NCBI GenBank assembly: GCA_043798375.1
Contig: JAZDOS010000005.1
Span: 1-61,655, forward strand
DNA length: 61,655 nucleotides
Source: JAPLMI01 sp043798375
Lineage (GTDB): Bacteria > Omnitrophota > Gorgyraeia > 2-01-FULL-45-10
Reading direction: 5' to 3'
Shown: piece by piece, positions 58,301 to 61,655 of the stretch
Layout of the letters: each line of letters begins with the position of its first letter
Position numbering within the stretch: position 1 is the stretch's first letter
Position numbers and translations under genes: made by a program
Notes under the pieces: generated by a model
Told to the model about the DNA's origin: nothing
The model's database searches: none
Seen by the model: the letters and a program-made list of their open reading frames with translations, nothing else

Positions 58301-60698
58301 GGGTATAGCAACGGGCATAGGACAGATTGTAACTCTTGGTCTTACCGATGTTCAGATAGCTACCAGTATCGGTTACAATATTATAAGCCAGGGCATAAGC
58401 CTCGGGACAAATTATCTATTCCAGAGCATGCACCTTGATCCTGCATTAACTAATATAGGAAGCGCTCTCTTGACAGGCGCAATAATGGGCGCTGTTACGA
58501 CCAACACTAATATAGTGGCAGAAGCCCTGAGATATGGCACGATTGCAGGAGTCGAGGAGTTAGGGAGAGCGGCCGATCTCGATCCTAATGTAACCCACCT
58601 TTCAGCAATGATCGCAGGTTCCCTAGTCGGCGGAGCATTAGATATAGGAGAACATCATCTTACTTATGAGAAGTTAATGGAAAGTATCGCGCCGAAAATA
58701 TTATCCGAAAGCGCATATATAGGTGTAACCGAAATAGGCGATCTGGTGGGAATAGATCCTCGTATCTCGTACCTCGCAGGAGTGGGCATTAGAAGTACCA
58801 TAAATGCGGGTCTGACCCACGAGTTTAAGCCAGATGTTATCTGGGGTGAAGTAACGCAGGGGTTGTTGCAGGGGGTGACGAATATAGGGCTTAATTACCT
58901 GACCCAAGAGATGGGGGTTAACCCTCTATTGGCAAACATAGGATTTAGTGCGATTTCTACGGCTTTACAGGCAGGTATCCAGTCGCTTATGCCTCAAAGG
59001 GAGAAAGACGTATTTAAGGCGATGTTTGAGACCTATGAGAGTAACGTTTTAACCTTCCTTGGCTCTGGAACCTCAAGTGACGCTTGGCAGCAGGCTGCCT
59101 ATATATCCCAGATACTGGACTTCAGTAACATAGTGCAGGAGAGGGGATTAACGGATGCACTTAATACCTATGGAGCAGGTTTCTTTAACGCTGTGGCAGT
59201 TAATGCGATAGTTAAGACAGGCTATACATTAGGTGGTTATTTTGCCGAGAAACTCCAGACTGGGCAGTATAGATTGGATATAGTTAACGGCGAAGAGGTT
59301 GCTGTTGTAGATACACCCACACAATCTGATGGTGGGCATAGTAGCGGATTCTTCAAGTGGATTTTGGATGAAGGTGGCGTGGATGGCTATTGGAACCCGC
59401 TTGGTATGGGCAAAACCACAAGTAGCGGTGATGACTTCTGGGGTATAGGAAAATTAGGCACAGATGCCTACGGCAGATTAGGCTTCTATGACAATACCAG
59501 CATATACCAAGACTTTGGCGACCTCGGCATATGGCAGACCATAAATGATGGCTATCAGTCTTACGCAGAGATAAAAGACAATGCTGGCAAGACCATCTTT
59601 GTCGTGACCCCAAAAGAAGATGGAGGATATAACTATTACAATTCGTATGGGGATTATGTAGATGCGGTGCTAAAAGAATTTGATAGGGGTTATACTATTA
59701 ATTTTGCTGAAGGCGACATATCAACGCTTTATCTTGAAGCAACGGTGCCAGTTTCGGAAGAGATGAGGCAACTTTTAGCCACTTTTGGAATAAATGATGT
59801 CGATGAATTAGGAACACTCTATTACTACTTATCAGATGAAGATAATAAGGCGTCTCTAATAAGTTATTACTTCAATGATGAGATTAGAGAATTGATAAAT
59901 AATAACCCATATTTGATTGGCGATATAATCGATTTAGCAACAATTGCAGGAGGCTCCAAAGCAGATTTGATTAATGCATTATTTGAAGGAATAAATTATG
60001 AAAATCTGACGGAGGGAACTGTTAGTAGAACATCGCAAACAAGTGTGGAGACAATAATTAATCAGGTAGAAAACATTTATCTGAATCCTCTCTCTGATAC
60101 AACCGCTATACTAATTCCTGGGACTGATATCGACCAGATTTTGGAGGATATTAAAATTAATAATGGTTATGTAGGGAGAGACCCAAATTGGGCTGATAGC
60201 ACAAGCGTTAAATATTACTTGTCAGAATTAGGAGCCGACGTCCAATCATACAATTGGTCTGGGAATACGGCTAAAGATATGGATTCTACCGCTATAGGTC
60301 TTGCTGCATACGTTAAGAATTTACGTCAACAATACCCAGATAGAAAAATAACACTCATTGGGCATAGTGCAGGCGACCTTATTGTAGAGAAGACGCTAAA
60401 TATTCTCAAGGCGGACAATATATATGTTGACACATACATTGGTTTAGGTTCTCCAAGTGGAAATGCAAATAGAGTTCATACAAATCTTGGCGAATGGTAT
60501 AATATATCATCAAGTAAGGATATTATTTCATTGCCATCTACCTCTTTGAAAAACACCAATCAGATACGATACAATGACTTGACGCATCTTGATTACTTTG
60601 GGGTTTATGATGGTCAAGTTGTTGACATAGGAGCATTTGATAGGATTATGAGGATATTATTAAGAGCAGAGATTGAGGAGATACTGGGGACACAATAA
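52338..60698 (+). CDS. Giant YD-repeat surface protein with alpha/beta-hydrolase tip, 5' truncated (polymorphic-toxin-like)
   Basis: 2786 residues are visible from the first ATG, but the frame is open back to 52209 and reads VQYDATKIVYENGQ up to the IS end, so the N-terminus is missing. Domains in order: YD/RHS-like repeats (about 1-290); a tandem pair of 622-residue modules (about 200-1450), each with YD strands, a beta-helix-like stretch, a discoidin-like part (YDGNLDTSSGYYYRERGG) and a beta-sandwich; a coiled coil (about 1456-1590); DUF4214-like ILYQYYRKILGRDPGDSE (about 1595); a C39-like domain (about 1705-1840) with Ser1711, His1799 and Asp1817; a hydrophobic repeat region (about 1880-2215); a spacer; and a C-terminal hydrolase (about 2590-2786) with triad Ser2677 (GHSAG), Asp2728 and His2750. 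The last kilobase is AT-richer. No good ribosome site precedes 52338. Confidence 0.8.
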   Translation: MFFRENGELNDALVSYPDGSMAIYNDGELLQLISASGDTTDYQDGKIRKITLNDSTVYDWSYDANGNIIILDNAKSEKRTYHEGKLTELEELTGSKLVTRYYYDAASGDLNKSEVCQNGEVLYTYTYTYENDLTIIHDVDGNTQAYNKDKKLTYIIDSTGKEYSYTYVGRSEGYIEVYFPSGVKVRYDSDSKIVDVAKADGAVISNITFDTNNNPVDFTYVKDEVTYKVVGGNISEAASKDGTILYYDNGFIKSIQSSLEEYQYYIVDSKVYKDASFFQAGSKLNNVSYYLNNDVTTLALSPDSLLFGTGADGAKHVKTDEVLEAGTYNFTSLVIDAGKTLTVSSGATLKCLDTLDVKGKLLGSNIYIGASIITVEAGGSIVGLNQVIRANTVNNSGLIGDVCMAPDAAFNLSGYTGSYSGPAQNAYDGNLDTSSGYYYRERGGNGYFSDGAYTTWAWTFDTPQDISTLAWKLKSAAQVWSGASENSGAWGVYIAVTHDGGTSVLVNESQNVPANGTLYGYSQNDKLVENATGWTGVTKIEVKLYGKAKRKDEGAGGGNEDIYHYLYEMKADGANISYLASSGDAPVSMPYVYPSSGTFESDVMEINSLTLDSMSWNENLPAGTAISIQTRTGNTLDPDAGDSGWTGWSTTPMTNSGGSPMTTAQAKYIQYKITMTTSNYNLTPSLNLSAGSPLAVGFKRAPTDVSELESISFMTRKKDGITYGYNTNGLLIWMESASGIHTDYDPPDTANKIDPSKLIFDYTYTDDIKSLLPTLILNDTQKMIYMKDNIIVSELTAVNNPDGSRSEYVQGKLSKIKMADGVEITNISFDDNNKAKDFTYIKDSTTYIVRDKNISEAITSTGVHTKYYPYGMEKSIEDATSKIEYDYGIASGSTYTTNSAFQTGDFDDTSFYNNGNTAYLELSSDSLKYGTGIDGVKHVTANETLATGTHNFTSLVIDAGATLTVASGATIKVLDTLDVKGKLSGSNINLSAYTITVAQGGAVVGLDQTIQANTVNNTGIIGDVCMASDTTFNLSGYTGSYSGPAQNAYDGNLDTSSGYYYRERGGNGYFYNGAYTTWTWTFSNPQDISKLAWKLKSAAQVWSGASENSGAWGVKITVTHDGETSVLVDESQNVPANGNLYGYSQNNQVVENNHGWTGVTQIQVKLYGKAKRKDEGAGGGNEDIYHYLYEMKADGVDLAYVSSTGDVPAPTMSSTHPLSGTFESDVVEVNALTFDKILWSQELPTGTGVTIQTRTGNTETPDDSWSEWSNPVSDPSGSKIASPNGKYFQYRVNLTSNDANVSPKLIVDANHAISLSYTKFSDSLTDPYVKVKENNVTKAYNKEGVIIWEEDILGNRTTYDPANPYETIDVAPLKFDSTYADAQKKGLPTSKLGDAQKVITIYDKGNDTPVEIVSADQSITYFDEGFATKVVDKNGIVQVQYTYDNDHNIQKVDFVDARQKLEENYQRAIAEISTQKEAALAKLDAAEVSSRADIEKKAADAQKQIDDERKRLTNEKAQYDPNVYDLSEFDKVFTQLDDYQDQLDQQIIDAYVDLDRQVTSARARINADASTAMHDLINNDYNKILADICQKESSPILYQYYRKILGRDPGDSELIYWTDKAKADLIPINPTEITQYLQNMAEYADREARKQNIISSLATFFSEYLTASETEKEAMIVSLGLTSSEIVDLAQADVDAITSYLNGQSLHFGDSAFTTIVEMLKAQGTNKSFEDVGKEAIKIDILTGVITKDAKGDLIISMYAMRKAAEHYGLTLYSEKISYDDLKDQVSRGNVIVHIDGKHYVLVTAIDDVKGTITYTDLTVGENGQSMTLSRAEFMAKWKGYSMAKELPAGQAKQLNVTQEKNIRGSGWWEDFWRGIVNFFQKIIAPVSTVLMMLWVVNPVFGGIGAVLAALNVVVQTVSFVVKTGTLMDVAWAAINAIGSAIGSVVLPNIYEAAGKFFSSVGSQIFAPIQGAFQSVMGTFETITAAVKGIATGIGQIVTLGLTDVQIATSIGYNIISQGISLGTNYLFQSMHLDPALTNIGSALLTGAIMGAVTTNTNIVAEALRYGTIAGVEELGRAADLDPNVTHLSAMIAGSLVGGALDIGEHHLTYEKLMESIAPKILSESAYIGVTEIGDLVGIDPRISYLAGVGIRSTINAGLTHEFKPDVIWGEVTQGLLQGVTNIGLNYLTQEMGVNPLLANIGFSAISTALQAGIQSLMPQREKDVFKAMFETYESNVLTFLGSGTSSDAWQQAAYISQILDFSNIVQERGLTDALNTYGAGFFNAVAVNAIVKTGYTLGGYFAEKLQTGQYRLDIVNGEEVAVVDTPTQSDGGHSSGFFKWILDEGGVDGYWNPLGMGKTTSSGDDFWGIGKLGTDAYGRLGFYDNTSIYQDFGDLGIWQTINDGYQSYAEIKDNAGKTIFVVTPKEDGGYNYYNSYGDYVDAVLKEFDRGYTINFAEGDISTLYLEATVPVSEEMRQLLATFGINDVDELGTLYYYLSDEDNKASLISYYFNDEIRELINNNPYLIGDIIDLATIAGGSKADLINALFEGINYENLTEGTVSRTSQTSVETIINQVENIYLNPLSDTTAILIPGTDIDQILEDIKINNGYVGRDPNWADSTSVKYYLSELGADVQSYNWSGNTAKDMDSTAIGLAAYVKNLRQQYPDRKITLIGHSAGDLIVEKTLNILKADNIYVDTYIGLGSPSGNANRVHTNLGEWYNISSSKDIISLPSTSLKNTNQIRYNDLTHLDYFGVYDGQVVDIGAFDRIMRILLRAEIEEILGTQ
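52980..56711 (+). repeat. Tandem duplication of a 1866-base module inside the giant gene
   Basis: The segment with the sequence SGYTGSYSGPAQNAYDG occurs at about 53570 and again exactly 1866 bases later at about 55436. The two copies (about 52980-54845 and 54846-56711) align over most of their length. Some stretches are nearly identical at DNA level, as at attcgggcccagcccaaaac. Others, such as the beta-sandwich part, have diverged. The spacing is a multiple of three, so the frame is kept. Confidence 0.85.
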
Positions 60699-60729
60699 GC
60701 TTTCAAAACATTAATTGGGATAAGAAATT

Positions 60730-61320
60730 ATGAAAGCAAAATCAAATGTCATATTTATTATATCAATAATATTTACGTTCATATTGGTATGCACGACTAT
60801 GCTTTATGGTGGCGTTATAAAAGCTCCAGGTTTTAAACCGTATGAAGCGGATACATCTATCAAGATAGATTTTAAGTGTCCAGAGGGTATGTTTGAAGAT
60901 ACGCAGTCAGCAAAGGATACTGGACTATATAAAATCTTCTTGCCTAAAGGAGAGACGTTGAATAGTTCTCCAATGGCATTAGTGGTAAATTGTCAATTAA
61001 AATCAACCCAATTTAATAATTTAGATAGTTTTATAAAATTCAATGTTGACCACTTTAAGTCTCTATACCCGAATATGAAAGTAAGCATTATTAATTTACC
61101 AAAAGACGTTACCGCTACAATGGACAGCCTTAATATTCCATACTATACTATTTTGCTAAAGAGTAATTCTGATGCAGATATTTCAGATAACCTTGTTATG
61201 TTTTTTGAAACCGAAAAGGGACTTTGGTCTATAACATATATTGCTCCTGAAAAGGCTATCAACGAGACACGAAATATATTTCTATCCTTTATAAAAAACA
61301 CAAAGATTACGAATGAATAG
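60730..61320 (+). CDS. Small exported or membrane-anchored protein, candidate immunity protein
   Basis: This 196-residue protein has one N-terminal hydrophobic segment (VIFIISIIFTFILVCTTMLYGG) and a soluble alpha/beta part. The end (LWSITYIAPEKAINETRNIFLSFIKNTKI) is reminiscent of the PsbP/DcrB-like fold. I recognise no named family. It starts 31 bases after the giant gene, has the same low GC as the toxin tip, and would place its domain outside the inner membrane, as suits protection against a lipase acting in the periplasm. That role is an inference from position. Confidence 0.55.
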   Translation: MKAKSNVIFIISIIFTFILVCTTMLYGGVIKAPGFKPYEADTSIKIDFKCPEGMFEDTQSAKDTGLYKIFLPKGETLNSSPMALVVNCQLKSTQFNNLDSFIKFNVDHFKSLYPNMKVSIINLPKDVTATMDSLNIPYYTILLKSNSDADISDNLVMFFETEKGLWSITYIAPEKAINETRNIFLSFIKNTKITNE

Positions 61321-61522
61321 AAAAATTATAGCATTAGTAACGATTATTATTGTGGTCATATTCTTTGGGTTAAAGAGTGAAACAAATAGGTCATTTCACA
61401 AGTTGAGTATTTACGGCATAGACGTTGGAATAGGATTCACAGACCCGTTAGCAGGGAAGATAATAAAAAATACGCCATCATTAATGGATGATTTTAATGA
61501 GGCTGCCAAGGGCAGACTATAA
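61313..61522 (+). CDS. Small membrane protein, possibly truncated by the IS3-type element
   Basis: This 69-residue product has an N-terminal membrane segment (IIALVTIIIVVIFFGL) and a short outer part. Its ATG lies within the stop region of the preceding gene (ATGAATAG), indicating coupling. The stop codon TAA at 61520-61522 sits exactly where the IS3-type sequence seems to begin, so the original protein may have been longer. Function is unknown; a second immunity or accessory protein is possible. Confidence 0.45.
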   Translation: MNRKIIALVTIIIVVIFFGLKSETNRSFHKLSIYGIDVGIGFTDPLAGKIIKNTPSLMDDFNEAAKGRL

Positions 61523-61655
61523 TGCTCGGGAGAATCTAGACCATTTTTCAGGCCAACTTAAGATAAAAAACGCGGTATAATGAAGGCCTAAAAATGGAGG
61601 ATTTAGTTATGGCAATGCGTAAGAAGCACGAACCGGCAATAAAAGCGCGCGTAGC
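61523..61655 (+). mobile_element. Left end of an IS3-type insertion sequence (cut by window edge)
   Basis: From TG at 61523 the sequence loses resemblance to the upstream genes. A non-coding end of 86 bases (tgctcgggagaatctagacc...) with a TATAAT at 61576-61581 leads to a transposase start at 61609. IS3 elements typically begin with TG and have a leader of this size. The terminal inverted repeat cannot be checked, since the other end is outside the window. Confidence 0.65.
61609..61655 (+). CDS. IS3-family transposase OrfA, N-terminal fragment
   Basis: Fifteen residues are visible, MAMRKKHEPAIKARV, matching the usual beginning of the helix-turn-helix OrfA of IS3 elements (M..KR+ +..+FKA+VALEAL). 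GGAGG lies nine bases upstream of the ATG. The reading frame runs off the window. Confidence 0.7.
   Translation, partial: MAMRKKHEPAIKARV

Noticed and set aside
61540..61581. Complete promoter in the IS3-type left end
   Set aside because: The TATAAT at 61576-61581 is good, but no acceptable -35 is found at 16-18 bases, so only the -10 is noted.

Overview
The window reads as chromosomal DNA of a Gram-negative (diderm) bacterium from a poorly characterised lineage. Gene content is compatible with the PVC/Omnitrophota side of the tree: Kdo and Lpt lipopolysaccharide genes, a complete-looking set of MEP-pathway genes, an all-bacterial informational core, and unusual intergenic repeats. That placement is an inference from gene content. 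The partial 16S at 1-576 is the piece that could settle it by comparison.

Layout. Positions 1-576 hold the 5' part of a 16S rRNA gene on the minus strand, behind a leader with a promoter, two terminator-like hairpins and a boxA-like element. From 998 to 51462 almost every gene is on the minus strand; the one exception is a secreted glycoside hydrolase at 2688-4847. Reading in the direction of transcription (high to low coordinates) the blocks are: rplU-rpmA-obgE-proB-proA-nadD; a DUF5679 zinc-ribbon gene-rsfS-argS-mini mfd; a lipopolysaccharide operon (DHS-like protein, rfaE1, kdsB, kdsA, kdsD, kdsC, lpxL, lptC, lptB); tig-clpP-aminotransferase-serA-homocitrate-synthase-like-hypothetical-purA-OmpA lipoprotein; uppS-cdsA-dxr-rseP-ispG-proS; rimP-nusA-infB-trpS; scpA-scpB-pheA-hisC-aroF-tyrA-cmk-ispH-rpsA; and a small SmpA/OmlA-like gene followed by tyrS. 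Many genes overlap by a few bases (ATGA, GTGA, TAATG junctions), as expected of translationally coupled operons.

From about 51500 the window changes character. An IS200/IS605-type element (about 51671-52237) abuts, and appears to have removed the 5' end of, a giant plus-strand gene (52338-60698, 2786 codons visible). Its product carries YD/RHS-like repeats, two tandem copies of a 622-residue surface module, a coiled coil, a DUF4214-like segment, a C39-like domain whose catalytic cysteine position holds serine, a glycine-rich hydrophobic domain with four internal repeats, and an AT-richer C-terminal alpha/beta-hydrolase with a GHSAG elbow. Two small membrane or exported proteins follow directly, and then the start of an IS3-type element. 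This is the layout of a polymorphic-toxin locus with a lipase/esterase-like tip and candidate immunity genes.

A second theme runs through the whole window. Spacer DNA between genes is built from iterated 5-8 base words arranged as imperfect palindromes (GTAA, GTTAGAAA, AACCTGCGAGGTT, TCAAATG, AAAAGT families and others). Similar word runs also occur in frame inside nusA, proS and ispG, at places that look like tolerant loops or linkers.

Other points worth attention are an Mfd that lacks both its UvrA-binding N-terminus and its C-terminal regulatory domain, an L27 without the usual AHKK-Gly N-terminal tail, an RsfS whose homologous N-terminus has no ATG/GTG/TTG start, and promoter-terminator pairs in front of the rRNA gene and rimP-nusA-infB.
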